From Rhizobium sp. CCGE 510 (lineage in GTDB: Bacteria; Pseudomonadota; Alphaproteobacteria; Rhizobiales; Rhizobiaceae), in the NCBI RefSeq assembly GCF_000292525.1, contig NZ_AEYF01000045.1, positions 806,001 through 870,000 on the forward strand: DNA of 64,000 nt. Reading direction: 5' to 3'. Below the pieces are notes generated by a model that saw only the letters and a program-made list of their open reading frames with translations, had not been told where the DNA came from and ran no database searches. Both the position numbers and the translations under genes were made by a program. Shown here piece after piece: positions 1-8,132 of the stretch; position 1 is the stretch's first letter, and each line of letters opens with the position of its first letter.

Positions 1-2035
1 GGATGATGCTGCCGCCCTCCATCAGCGGGTTCATCCACCGCTCATGCCCGCCGTCCGAGCTAAAGGGCAGGAACGGCAGTTCGCGGGATTCCGAACTCAT
101 GCCGTAAACGCGCGAGGTGTTTTGCAGATGGTGTGTCAGCGGGCCGTGTTCGACGGCGACGCCCTTCGGCAATCCCGTCGATCCCGAGGTATACATGACA
201 TAGGCGAGCTGATCCTTGTGGGTGGGAATATGGAGCGGCGTATCCGGCTCGCCGTCGAGGTCGAGCTTGTCGAGCTCGAGGATAATGGTGTCGAGCTCTT
301 CCGGGAGCCGATGGCGCAACCAGCTATGGGTCAGAACGATCTTGACGCCGCCGTCACGCAGGATGTGATGGTTGCGGACCGGCGGATGATCGGGTTCGAC
401 CGGAATATAGGCGCCGCCCGCCTTCAGTGTCGCGAGGATGCCGACGACGGCCTCCGGCGAACGCTTGATGAATATGGCGACCGTCACCTCGGCGCGAACG
501 CCGAGATGCCGCAGCCGATGCGCGAGGCGATTGGTGCTCGCCTCCAGCCAGCCATGGCTCCACTCCTCGTCGCCATAGACGATCGCCGTTTTCTCCGGCG
601 TCTGGCGCGAACGAGCGGCGATCAATTCATGCACCGGCCTGTCATCGTTGACGACGTCGTCTTCGTAAGGCGCCGACAACCAATCGAGCTCGTCGTCCCC
701 GACGAGTTCGATATCCTTGATCCTCAGATGCGGCCGCGCGACGACCTGCTCAAGCACGAGGCAGAAATGTCGAGCGACGCGGGCAACCAGGGCGCCGTCA
801 TAGAGATCCTGCGCATAATCGATCAGCCCGGATGCGGCCCTATCCAGACGCGCTTCGACCACCAGGGACAGTTCGCTATCGGCGCGTGCACCCAGCGGCT
901 CCAGATTTGTGGCATGGCTGGGTACCGCATAGGATTCACGGAATTCGAACAGCGCCTTGACCACCGCTTCCTGGGCAGCCGCCTCGTCGACGACCAGTTC
1001 CTGGGTAATGCGCTCCAGCGGCACAAGCCGGCGTTGCCCCTCTTCCGTCGCCGATGAGATCGCCGCGATGACATCGTCGAGAGAACTTCTCGATGCCAGC
1101 GACAGAATCAGGGGAAGCACCTGTTCGGCACGGCCGCGGTCAGCAAGATGCTGCTTATGGGGTCGCGCGACCAGAAGCCCGGTCTGCAAAGCATAGCTGC
1201 CGCTGTAGCGTGCCAGCAGCACGCAAAAGACGGCATGAAGCACGCGTTCGACCTGATGCCCTTTGTGCTGCGCATGTCGTTCGAGCTTGCCCCAGAGATC
1301 CGGCTCGATCGCGAATCGATGCTGAGCGCGCGCCACACCTGCAAGCCCGCCACTGTTGAAGCGGGTGGGAAAGGTCGAGGCGGCGGAGTCGAAACCGATG
1401 ATATCCTTCCAATAGGAGAGGGATTCTTGTGCCTGATTGGTCTGCAGCCAATCAGCCTCCCGCAGTCCAGCGGAGATTTCCGGCGGGTGCATCTCGCCGG
1501 GTGCGCCATCGAGAATTTGCGTCAGGGAGCCGGCAAGAATGGATTTCTCGCGATCGTCGCAGATGATGGGATGGACAACGATCGTCAGAAGCGAATGCCC
1601 GTCGGCAAGCAGGATAATCTGAACACGGGCCGGCGGACCGCCGAGGAGATCGAAGCGCCTGTCGCGGAAGGCTCTGTCGGCGGCCAATGCATCCGGCTCG
1701 TCAAGAGCGGCGCTTTCGCCGACAATCTCGATCGGCACTGCGGTTGACATGCCGCTGTACTGCTCGACGCGGCCACCGGCCAACCGGCGGAAACGCGTCG
1801 CAAGCGACGGATGTTGCGCCACGAGCGCCCGGCAGGCCCCGGCAATCGTCTCAAGGTCGACCGCCGGGCTCAATCGCAACCCGATGATCTGATCGGGAAA
1901 GACGATGTAATTGCCGATCTGCTCCAGCGACCAGATCCGCTTCTGCGCGATCGTCAGTGGAAAGCTCTCGAAGACCGCATCCATTGCAGCATCGGTCGGG
2001 GAAGCATCGGCGAAATTGGTGATTTGCTTGTTCAT
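1..2035 (-). CDS. vbsS: Vicibactin non-ribosomal peptide synthetase VbsS (5' part only)
   Basis: The frame is open from an ATG at 2035 to the left edge, giving 678 codons of a larger NRPS. A condensation domain occupies roughly residues 25-440 and is followed by the start of an adenylation domain. The A2 motif reads LKAGGAYIPVEP, and the A3 core YTSGSTGLPKGV lies near residue 625. The condensation motif C3, normally HHxxxDG, reads HPIICDD near residue 155. In R. leguminosarum VbsS is proposed to activate N5-hydroxyornithine and to trimerise and cyclise the subunits to vicibactin. The gene starts 20 nt after the MbtH-like vbsG, so the two are co-transcribed. The carrier and thioesterase domains lie outside the window. 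The gene name rests on family plus gene order, which match the known vbs cluster closely. Confidence 0.87.
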   Translation of the reverse strand, partial: MNKQITNFADASPTDAAMDAVFESFPLTIAQKRIWSLEQIGNYIVFPDQIIGLRLSPAVDLETIAGACRALVAQHPSLATRFRRLAGGRVEQYSGMSTAVPIEIVGESAALDEPDALAADRAFRDRRFDLLGGPPARVQIILLADGHSLLTIVVHPIICDDREKSILAGSLTQILDGAPGEMHPPEISAGLREADWLQTNQAQESLSYWKDIIGFDSAASTFPTRFNSGGLAGVARAQHRFAIEPDLWGKLERHAQHKGHQVERVLHAVFCVLLARYSGSYALQTGLLVARPHKQHLADRGRAEQVLPLILSLASRSSLDDVIAAISSATEEGQRRLVPLERITQELVVDEAAAQEAVVKALFEFRESYAVPSHATNLEPLGARADSELSLVVEARLDRAASGLIDYAQDLYDGALVARVARHFCLVLEQVVARPHLRIKDIELVGDDELDWLSAPYEDDVVNDDRPVHELIAARSRQTPEKTAIVYGDEEWSHGWLEASTNRLAHRLRHLGVRAEVTVAIFIKRSPEAVVGILATLKAGGAYIPVEPDHPPVRNHHILRDGGVKIVLTHSWLRHRLPEELDTIILELDKLDLDGEPDTPLHIPTHKDQLAYVMYTSGSTGLPKGVAVEHGPLTHHLQNTSRVYGMSSESRELPFLPFSSDGGHERWMNPLMEGGSII

Positions 2036-2055
2036 CTTGACGATCCGGACGTTAT

Positions 2056-2274
2056 TCAGGGACGCGCATCGCCGGCCATTGCCGAGCGCAGCGAGAGGGG
2101 GCGCGGGTCCGTCCAGACGTCACGGATATGGGCCAGGCATTCCTGGCGTGAACCGGCAAAGCCGGCCGGCTCCCAGCCCGTGGGAATCTGTTTGTCCTGC
2201 GGCCAGGCCGAGTAGTGGCGCTCGGTGTCGATGACGGCGATCCAGAGATCGTCGTGAGGCTCAAGATTATCCAT
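2056..2274 (-). CDS. vbsG: MbtH-like NRPS accessory protein VbsG
   Basis: This 72-residue protein has the MbtH family signature: RHYSAWP, then P-GW near the centre, CLAHI, and WTDPRPLSLR near the C-terminus. MbtH-like proteins bind the adenylation domain of their NRPS and are needed for its solubility and activity, so the partner here is VbsS directly downstream. I chose the ATG at 2274 because a GGAG sequence sits about six bases before it. The ATG at 2280 would abut that Shine-Dalgarno sequence. The gene is divergent from vbsA across a 195-bp regulatory gap. Confidence 0.87.
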   Translation of the reverse strand: MDNLEPHDDLWIAVIDTERHYSAWPQDKQIPTGWEPAGFAGSRQECLAHIRDVWTDPRPLSLRSAMAGDARP

Positions 2275-2307
2275 TCGCATCTCCTGCGGTGATGATGGTC
2301 TTGCGCA

Positions 2308-2335
2308 AATGACGGATCCCGATGGCTGCAGTTTA
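2308..2335 (-). promoter_or_regulatory. Putative RpoI (ECF sigma) promoter of vbsGS
   Basis: Read on the minus strand, a TAAA element (2332-2335) is followed after exactly 17 bases by CGTCATT (2308-2314). CGTC is a common -10 core of ECF sigma promoters. The vbsA promoter on the other strand has the same two elements at the same spacing. Assignment to RpoI is inferred from the neighbouring sigma gene and the known RpoI-dependence of vbsGSO. Confidence 0.6.
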
Positions 2336-2369
2336 GAAAATCGCTGAGAATTTTTTTCTTCACTTACCC

Positions 2370-2398
2370 CTAAATCCGCCCGGAGATGGATCGTCATT
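2370..2398 (+). promoter_or_regulatory. Putative RpoI (ECF sigma) promoter of vbsADL
   Basis: CTAAA (2370-2374) and CGTCATT (2392-2398) are separated by 17 bases counted from TAAA, identical in layout to the vbsG promoter on the opposite strand. The -10 element lies about 72 bases before the vbsA start. RpoI-dependence of vbsADL is established in R. leguminosarum. The exact elements are my reading of this sequence. Confidence 0.6.
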
Positions 2399-2469
2399 CT
2401 ACCAAATAGGCACAAGAGCGGGCTTCATGCTCGCGGCATCAAAAACCCCTATCGGCCAAGGAGAACATC

Positions 2470-3459
2470 ATGGATTTCGACGCCGCCAAACAAGGGCGCG
2501 TTCTGCCGTCGCGCAGCTACATCAGCCTTGCACCCAATCTCATCCATCTGAAGACCGCACACGGGCACCACGAGGCCGCGTTCGAGGTCGAGGGCGGCAC
2601 CGCGACGCTGACCTTCTACCATGGTGATTCCTCGCGATCGGCGGAGCTTCTGATGGCGGCGGCCGAAGCCGTGACGGCAGAAGATCGCTCGATCAAATCA
2701 ATCGTCTTCGAGGGGCATCAGACCAGCCTCCCATCGCATATTTCGGGCGCCGGCGGCAGGCTGGATTCAGAGATCCTGTGGCAATGGCCGTCGCTGTGGC
2801 TGCCGCAGCTCTCCTATCCGCTGCCGCCCGTGCAGGAGATAACGGCGGGCCGCTATCATCCGCGCCGGCCGGCAAAGCCGAAGGGCACGGTTTACCGGCG
2901 GTTCATCCCCTGGCTGGAACGCGATATCACCTTCAGGGTGGCCGACCCTGAGACCGATCTCGCCATCTTTCACCGCTGGATGAACGACGAACAAGTCAAC
3001 ACGATCTGGGAGGATGCGGGCTCGCGCGACAAGCACCGGGAGATCCTGCAGGAACGGATCGCAGATCCGCATGTCCTGCCGCTGATCGGCAGTTTTGCAG
3101 ACATCCCCTTCGGTTATTTCGAAGTCTACTGGGCCAAAGAAAACCGGCTCGGTCCCTTCTACGACGCCGACGACTACGATCGTGGGTGGCACGTGGCGAT
3201 CGGCGAGCCCGACTATCGCGGCAAGAAATGGATCAGCGCATGGCTTCCCTCGCTGATGCATTTCATCTTCCTCGACGATCCGCGCACTAGGCGCATCGTC
3301 GGCGAGCCGCGCGCCAGTCACGAGCAGCAGATCCGCAACCTCGATCGCTCGGGCTTTGCCAAGGTCAAGCATTTCAATTTTCCGCACAAGCGAGCGCTGC
3401 TCGTGATGCTGACCCGCGAGCGTTTCTTCGGCGACCATCTCTGGGTGCCGGCATCATGA
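2470..3459 (+). CDS. vbsA: Siderophore hydroxyornithine acyltransferase VbsA (IucB/GNAT family)
   Basis: This 329-residue protein belongs to the IucB/MbtK-type GNAT acyltransferases. A variable N-terminal half is followed by the catalytic half beginning near RRFIPWLERDITFR (about residue 138). Landmarks are FHRWMND, a GYFEVYW strand, DRGWH, and the acetyl-CoA region around DPRTRRIVGEPR. These enzymes acylate an N-hydroxylated amino acid. In vicibactin synthesis VbsA is proposed to add 3-hydroxybutyrate to N5-hydroxyornithine. An AAGGAG site precedes the ATG. The stop overlaps the start of the MATE exporter by four bases (ATGA), which indicates translational coupling. Confidence 0.87.
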   Translation: MDFDAAKQGRVLPSRSYISLAPNLIHLKTAHGHHEAAFEVEGGTATLTFYHGDSSRSAELLMAAAEAVTAEDRSIKSIVFEGHQTSLPSHISGAGGRLDSEILWQWPSLWLPQLSYPLPPVQEITAGRYHPRRPAKPKGTVYRRFIPWLERDITFRVADPETDLAIFHRWMNDEQVNTIWEDAGSRDKHREILQERIADPHVLPLIGSFADIPFGYFEVYWAKENRLGPFYDADDYDRGWHVAIGEPDYRGKKWISAWLPSLMHFIFLDDPRTRRIVGEPRASHEQQIRNLDRSGFAKVKHFNFPHKRALLVMLTRERFFGDHLWVPAS

Positions 3460-4862
3460 ACGACATGAGCGAGATGAGCGGCAGCCTCCGCAAACGGCGC
3501 CTCGCACCTGAGGATCTTGCCAGCCCCCATCTTCTCAGGCTGCTGCTACGGCTTGGACTGCCGGCCATGTTCGGCCTGTCGATCAATGCCGCGCATCACA
3601 CGATCAACATGATCTTCGTCGGCATGATCGGCGAAGACCAGATCGCCGCCATCATGATCGTCCTGCCGATCCTGATGCTAATCGCCGCCTTTGGCGAAGG
3701 AATCGGTGTCGGCGTCGCAACCGAGGTCGGGCGGCTGCTCGGCGCCGGCAACCGGTCGCGGGCCGGTGCCATTGCTTCGATCAGCCTTGCGGCCGGGGTC
3801 GTGTTCGGCGCGGCAAGTACGATCGCCATCGTCGCATTCCCGGATCTACTGCTATTCGGCGCCACGCCAGCCCTCCAGCCGCTCGCACAGCACTACTTGA
3901 TGATCATTGCGATTTCGGTGCCGCTGACGATGGCGCAGATCATTCTCGATTTCCTGGCGATCGCCGAGGGTAACGCACGCTTCAGCATGTGGACGCTGGT
4001 CGCCTGCTTTGCGCTGAACATGATTCTCGATCCGATCATGATTTTCGGTTTCGGCCTCGGCCTGCAGGGCGTGGCAATCGCCACCATCCTGTCCCAGCTT
4101 GTCGCGCTTTCGATCTATGGTGTTTACCACATCAGACGGCTTGGGACGGTCCGGCTGACGCTTGACTGGCGGTTGGCAGATATCCGCACTCTCAGACCTG
4201 TCCTTGCTGTGGGCGCACCGACGACGCTGACCAGTCTGACAACCGCGAGCGCGATTGCGATCCTGGTGTCGCTCGCCGCCACCTATCACGGGGAAGCCGG
4301 CATTGCCGGCATCGGGATTGCCTTGCGGCTGCTCGCTGTTGGAACACTCCCCGTTATTGGCATTTCACTCGGGGCTCAGTCCATTTTAAGCTTTGCCTGG
4401 GGTCGAGGCGATATGGCCAGGGTGCTTTCGGCAGCCCGCATCCTGACGGCGGTCACCAGTGCAGTGAGCGGCGCCTATGGATTGGCCGCGATCGGTTTCT
4501 CCCAAGAGCTTGCCTCGTTCTTCACGGACGATGCGACAGCGATCGGGATCGCGGGACAAGCGATCGTCGCCACCCATCTTCCACTCCTGCTGTTCGGCCT
4601 GCGGCAAACGGTGCTGATCCTTTTCCAGGCTCAGGGCCGACCGAAAGCGGCGACTGCCATCGGCTTGGCGCAGAATGGATATCTGCTCCTTCCGCTGCTT
4701 GCGCTCCTGCCGCCGCTCTTCGGCTTTTCAGGCCTGCTGGCCGCCATGTTCCTGGCCTCCGCCCTGACCGGCATGCTGTCGGCCGTCTGCCTAGCGAGGT
4801 CGCTCGGCACGCTCAGGCGATCACTGAACTCCATCCGTGCCACTCCCAGCTTTTGTCCATGA
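3456..4862 (+). CDS. vbsD: MATE-family exporter VbsD, probable vicibactin efflux protein
   Basis: This 468-residue protein has about 12 hydrophobic segments arranged as two related halves, typical of MATE/NorM multidrug antiporters. Landmarks are the first helix region (LPAMFGLSINAAHHTINMIF) and the GEGIGVGVATEVGRLLGAGN loop near residue 80. It lies between the acyltransferase and the PLP enzyme of the vbsADL operon and overlaps vbsA by four bases. Export of the finished siderophore across the inner membrane is therefore the likely role. The function is inferred from family and position, and the substrate has not been shown by sequence. Confidence 0.75.
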   Translation: MNDMSEMSGSLRKRRLAPEDLASPHLLRLLLRLGLPAMFGLSINAAHHTINMIFVGMIGEDQIAAIMIVLPILMLIAAFGEGIGVGVATEVGRLLGAGNRSRAGAIASISLAAGVVFGAASTIAIVAFPDLLLFGATPALQPLAQHYLMIIAISVPLTMAQIILDFLAIAEGNARFSMWTLVACFALNMILDPIMIFGFGLGLQGVAIATILSQLVALSIYGVYHIRRLGTVRLTLDWRLADIRTLRPVLAVGAPTTLTSLTTASAIAILVSLAATYHGEAGIAGIGIALRLLAVGTLPVIGISLGAQSILSFAWGRGDMARVLSAARILTAVTSAVSGAYGLAAIGFSQELASFFTDDATAIGIAGQAIVATHLPLLLFGLRQTVLILFQAQGRPKAATAIGLAQNGYLLLPLLALLPPLFGFSGLLAAMFLASALTGMLSAVCLARSLGTLRRSLNSIRATPSFCP

Positions 4863-4872
4863 GAGGATGACC

Positions 4873-6060
4873 ATGAACCAGTCGATCAACCCGCACGACC
4901 TTGCCGCCCATACGGTCGCCGACGATCTCTTTACGCCTGTCGATCCGGCGGCATTCAACGCCGTGTCGCCGCCGATCTTCCAGACGTCGCTGTTCACCTA
5001 TGACAGTTACGAGGCGATGGAGGATGTTTTCGCAGGCCGCACGCGCAACTACATCTATTCGCGCGGCGACAATCCGACCGTTCGCGAATTCGAACTGCTT
5101 GTCGCCCGCCTCGAGGGCGCAGAGGATGGACGTGCCTTCTCGAGCGGAACGGCCGCCATTACCTCGACAATCCTGAGCCTCGTGCAGGCCGGCGACCGGG
5201 TCGTTGCGGTCCGCCATCTCTACAATGATGTCTACCGCCTTCTGGTGAAGCTGCTCGGCCGGCTCGGCGTCGGAGTGGATTTCGTCGATCCTGCCGACCA
5301 TGACGAGGTGCGCAAAGCGCTCTCCGGCGCCAAGCTGCTCTACCTCGAAAACCCCACATCCTTCGTCTTCGAGCTGCAGGACATTGCAGCGCTGTCGGCC
5401 ATGGCAAAGGAGGCCGGCGTTACCACCATCATCGACAATTCCTGGGCGACGCCGCTCTTTCAGAAGCCGATCCAGCATGGCGTCGATATCGTCATTCACG
5501 CCGCCTCGAAATATCTCGGCGGCCACAGCGATACGGTCGCCGGCGTCGTCGTCGGCTCGAAGGAGGCCATCGCCAGGATCAACTCGACCTCCTATCCCTA
5601 TGTCGGCGCCAAGCTCTCGCCGTTCGAGGCCTGGCTCTTGCTGCGCGGCATGCGCACCCTGCGTGTTCGGCTCAAGGAGCATGAGCGCAGCGGGCTGCTG
5701 CTGGCGGATCGGCTGAAGGCGCATTCGGCAATCGCGCGCGTCCGCCACCCGGCCTTTCAGGATCATCCCGGCCGGGCGACGCTGTCGGGCTATGCCGGGC
5801 TATTTGCCTTCGACCTCAATCCCGATATCGATGTCGCACGTTTTGTGAACAGCCTTCGCGACATCCGCCTCGGTGTCAGTTGGGGAGGACCGGAGACGCT
5901 GGTGGTCCCCGCCAAGGTGGCGCTGCAGATCCCCGACCGGATGACCTCCTTCATCCGGTTCGGCGTGAGCGAGCAGACGGTTCGTTTCGCCGTTGGTCTG
6001 GAAGAGCCGGAACTGCTGTGGAGCGATTTGCAGCAGGCGCTGCACGCGGCAAAACGGTAG
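4873..6060 (+). CDS. vbsL: PLP-dependent Cys/Met-metabolism family enzyme VbsL, proposed epimerase
   Basis: This protein of about 395 residues is of the trans-sulfuration fold type I PLP family. It shows the YSRGDNPT substrate/PLP loop, a FSSGTAAITS phosphate-binding segment, DNSWATP with the PLP-ring Asp, and the Schiff-base lysine in HAASKYLGGHSD near residue 210. Relatives are cystathionine lyases and synthases. In the vicibactin model VbsL epimerises the acylated ornithine residue. The ATG at 4873 is preferred because a GAGAGG site lies about six bases upstream; an ATG at 4867 is also in frame. The 3' end overlaps the convergent rpoI frame by 110 bases. Confidence 0.78.
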   Translation: MNQSINPHDLAAHTVADDLFTPVDPAAFNAVSPPIFQTSLFTYDSYEAMEDVFAGRTRNYIYSRGDNPTVREFELLVARLEGAEDGRAFSSGTAAITSTILSLVQAGDRVVAVRHLYNDVYRLLVKLLGRLGVGVDFVDPADHDEVRKALSGAKLLYLENPTSFVFELQDIAALSAMAKEAGVTTIIDNSWATPLFQKPIQHGVDIVIHAASKYLGGHSDTVAGVVVGSKEAIARINSTSYPYVGAKLSPFEAWLLLRGMRTLRVRLKEHERSGLLLADRLKAHSAIARVRHPAFQDHPGRATLSGYAGLFAFDLNPDIDVARFVNSLRDIRLGVSWGGPETLVVPAKVALQIPDRMTSFIRFGVSEQTVRFAVGLEEPELLWSDLQQALHAAKR

Positions 6061-6610
6061 GCTCTTGTCGGTGCGCATGATCAGGGCGGAGAGCAGGTTC
6101 GGCGATCGCCAGATGGCAATGTTCCTCTGCCGCCTTGATCATGAAGTTGACGAGGGTCCTTGAGACGCCGAGTTCGGCGGCAATATCCTTCTGCGGCACG
6201 CCGTTGAGGCGGTGGCGAATGAAGGCATCGTTGGTTCGCTTCGGCAAGGCCTCGAGCGAGGCAAGCACATCGCGCAGGGTCTCGGCAGCGACAAGCTGGT
6301 CGAGCACGGTGGGGATCGGAGCCGTGATCTCCTGAACTTGATCGATCGACCTATAGTTGTTCATCTGCTGACGGCGGCGGCGGCTCTCGTCGAGTGCGAG
6401 ATTATAGACCATCCGGAACGCATAACCGATCGGGCAACGAATGCCTTCGATATTGACCCCGTAGGCTTTTATGACTCCATCCTGAAAGATATCCTCGGAA
6501 TATGACCTTGATTTGACAACGCTTTCAATCGTTTTAAGGAGTTTGTCCTTGTTTTCGATCATGGCGTTGACCACGGCATTTCCGTTCACATCACGATGCA
6601 ATGCTTGCAT
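5951..6610 (-). CDS. rpoI: ECF (FecI-type) RNA polymerase sigma factor RpoI
   Basis: This 219-residue sigma-70 ECF protein carries region 2 around SRSYSEDIFQDGVIKAYG and GYAFRMVYNLALDESRRRRQQ, and region 4 helix-turn-helix around ALPKRTNDAFIRHRLNGVPQKDIAAELGVSRTLVNFMIKAA. It matches the FecI/PvdS group of iron-starvation sigma factors. In R. leguminosarum RpoI drives vbsGSO and vbsADL. The last 50 or so residues (rich in Ala, Pro and Arg) lie beyond region 4 and are encoded antisense to the end of vbsL, so they may be non-functional extension. No FecR-type anti-sigma gene is adjacent. An alternative start is the ATG at 6563. Confidence 0.85.
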   Translation of the reverse strand: MQALHRDVNGNAVVNAMIENKDKLLKTIESVVKSRSYSEDIFQDGVIKAYGVNIEGIRCPIGYAFRMVYNLALDESRRRRQQMNNYRSIDQVQEITAPIPTVLDQLVAAETLRDVLASLEALPKRTNDAFIRHRLNGVPQKDIAAELGVSRTLVNFMIKAAEEHCHLAIAEPALRPDHAHRQEPTVLPRAAPAANRSTAVPALPDQRRNEPSARSRRTG

Positions 6611-6714
6611 TGTCCTGTACCCTTTTTACAAATGGAAAATCAGGCTCTGTCGTTGCTGTCGATGCGGTCGTGGCGCTCCTTTTTGGGAGGAAAAGTACAC
6701 GACTTGATTGCAGT

Positions 6715-6743
6715 GTCTATTTTAAGCTGATAATAGGAGTCAA
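6715..6743 (-). promoter_or_regulatory. Putative rpoI promoter overlapping an iron box
   Basis: On the minus strand TTGACT (6738-6743) and ATAGAC (6715-6720) are 17 bases apart, a standard housekeeping spacing. The -35 element overlaps the TGA-N9-TCA iron box at 6728-6742. A bound repressor would therefore block RNA polymerase directly. Confidence 0.5.
6728..6742. promoter_or_regulatory. Iron-responsive operator (IRO, RirA-type box)
   Basis: The sequence is TGA, nine bases, TCA, the consensus of the rhizobial iron-responsive operator bound by RirA. It lies 118 bp before rpoI (minus) and 33 bp before the GNAT gene of the fhuDB operon (plus), so it may control both directions. RirA repression of rpoI is established for R. 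leguminosarum; the match here is seen directly. Confidence 0.7.
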
Positions 6744-6774
6744 GTTTAATTCGACGGAGTGAAAGCGAGAAAAA

Positions 6775-7266
6775 ATGGGAAAGACAGTTGAGATCCTGAC
6801 GGGCAAGGCGGAGCTTTGCCGCTCGATCATGGGGGCCTTGCCTGATTGGTTCTCAGAACCGGAGGTCATCGCGGCGAGTGCCGAGGCGATAGAAGACCTG
6901 CCGGTGTTCGGCTATGTCGAAGCCGATGTCGTCACCGCGTTGATGGCCCTGAAGCCGCACCTGCCCGGCGCCGTCGAAATCGCGCTGATCGCGACACGAC
7001 CCGAACATCACGGCCGCGGCGCCGGACGTCATCTGATCGACGAAGCCGAACGATTCAGCCATGAAGCGGGTGCCCGGTTGCTGACGGTCAAGACGCTCGC
7101 CCCGCGCGACCGCGAAGAGCCGCAATTCGAGGCGACGCGGCGCTTCTATGACCGGAACGGCTTTATCAGCGCGGAGGTCTTTGCAAAGCTATGGCACGAG
7201 GACCACCCGTGCCTGTTCATGGTCAAGCCACTCGCCGGCGTTCAGGCAGGTGAGACGACGCGTTGA
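6775..7266 (+). CDS. GNAT-family N-acetyltransferase in the fhuDB operon
   Basis: This 163-residue protein has a full GNAT fold. Acidic substrate strands (FGYVEADVVTALMALK) come first, followed by the acetyl-CoA site RPEHHGRGAGRHLIDEAE near residue 78 (the RxxGxG/A pattern) and the final TRRFYDRNGF motif. Its stop codon overlaps the TTG start of fhuD, so it is the first gene of a GNAT-fhuD-fhuB operon placed right behind the iron box. A role in modifying or detoxifying a siderophore or its breakdown product is plausible from context, but the acceptor is unknown. Housekeeping protein or small-molecule acetylation cannot be excluded. Confidence 0.75.
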   Translation: MGKTVEILTGKAELCRSIMGALPDWFSEPEVIAASAEAIEDLPVFGYVEADVVTALMALKPHLPGAVEIALIATRPEHHGRGAGRHLIDEAERFSHEAGARLLTVKTLAPRDREEPQFEATRRFYDRNGFISAEVFAKLWHEDHPCLFMVKPLAGVQAGETTR

Positions 7267-8132
7267 GACGACGAGACTTTCTGCTTGGCGCGCTGGCAAT
7301 GACCAGCGCACCCGCGATCGTGCGCGCTGGCGATGGCGCGGTCGTTTCGCTCGACTATGGACTGGCATCGACGATGCTTGCGCTCGGCCAGACGCCACGC
7401 GCCGTCGTTTCCTTGAGAAACTGGTCGGAATGGGTGGTCGTGCCGACGATGCCGACAGGCGTCATCGACCTCGGCACCACGTCGGAAATCAATCTCGAGG
7501 TGCTCACCAGCATCCGGCCGTCGCTCATTCTCAGCACCCCTTTCCTGGCGGCACTGGACGAAAAACTGTCGCGGATCGCGCCGGTGGAGAGGTTCACCAT
7601 TTACGCCGAACAGAACGAGGCGCTCGACTGCTCCTACGCCGAAACGCTGCGGCTCGGCGCTATGATCGGACGGGCAGAGCAAGCAAAGGCATTTCTATCC
7701 CACGCCGATGCCACTTTCGATCGGTTGCGGGAGCGGACAAAAAACCTGTCTGCGCCTCCGGTCGCCGTCATCAACTTCATCGACAACAGGCATGCGCGCA
7801 TCTACGGCGGCCCCGGGCTTTTCAGCGGCGCCATGAAGCGCATCGGCCTTGAGAATGCCTGGAAGGGCGAGGCCAGTTACTGGGGATTTCAGACGATCGG
7901 CCTAGAACAGCTCGCCGAGCTCGGCGAAGACGCGCATCTGATCATCGTTTCGCCGCTGCTTCCACCCGACGTCCTGACCCAGCTTTCCGAAAGCCCGCTC
8001 TGGACCAGCCTTCCCTTCGTCAAGCGTCAGCGGCTCTCGGTCATTCCAGGCGTTCTGATGTTCGGAATGGTTGAGGAGGCGCTGCGGTTTTCGACCCTGG
8101 TCGTCGATACCCTGGAGGCCTCAGCCCGATGA
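7263..8132 (+). CDS. fhuD: Ferri-hydroxamate siderophore periplasmic binding protein FhuD
   Basis: This 289-residue class III (helical backbone) binding protein resembles FhuD. The TTG start overlaps the previous stop and is supported by an N-terminal RRRDFLLG twin-arginine signal that ends near AIVRA; starting at a later ATG would remove it. Landmarks are VSLRNWSEW, the domain-spanning region VIDLGTTSEINLEVL, and YWGFQTIGLEQLAEL. It would deliver ferric vicibactin or another trihydroxamate to FhuB. Its stop overlaps the fhuB start by four bases. No FhuC ATPase gene accompanies it. Confidence 0.82.
   Translation: MRRRDFLLGALAMTSAPAIVRAGDGAVVSLDYGLASTMLALGQTPRAVVSLRNWSEWVVVPTMPTGVIDLGTTSEINLEVLTSIRPSLILSTPFLAALDEKLSRIAPVERFTIYAEQNEALDCSYAETLRLGAMIGRAEQAKAFLSHADATFDRLRERTKNLSAPPVAVINFIDNRHARIYGGPGLFSGAMKRIGLENAWKGEASYWGFQTIGLEQLAELGEDAHLIIVSPLLPPDVLTQLSESPLWTSLPFVKRQRLSVIPGVLMFGMVEEALRFSTLVVDTLEASAR

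Larger units (their letters stand above)
2275..2469. promoter_or_regulatory. Divergent vbsG/vbsA control region
   Basis: This 195-bp gap separates vbsG (minus) from vbsA (plus). It contains two outward-facing promoter-like sequences of the same design, described separately. There is no TGA-N9-TCA iron box here, in contrast to the rpoI and receptor promoters. This fits indirect iron control through the sigma factor RpoI. A clear AAGGAG ribosome site precedes vbsA. Confidence 0.7.

Noticed and set aside
44..1057. 337-codon open frame on the plus strand at the left edge
   Set aside because: It is antisense to the NRPS. The minus-strand frame carries the adenylation core motifs, while this one resembles no protein family.
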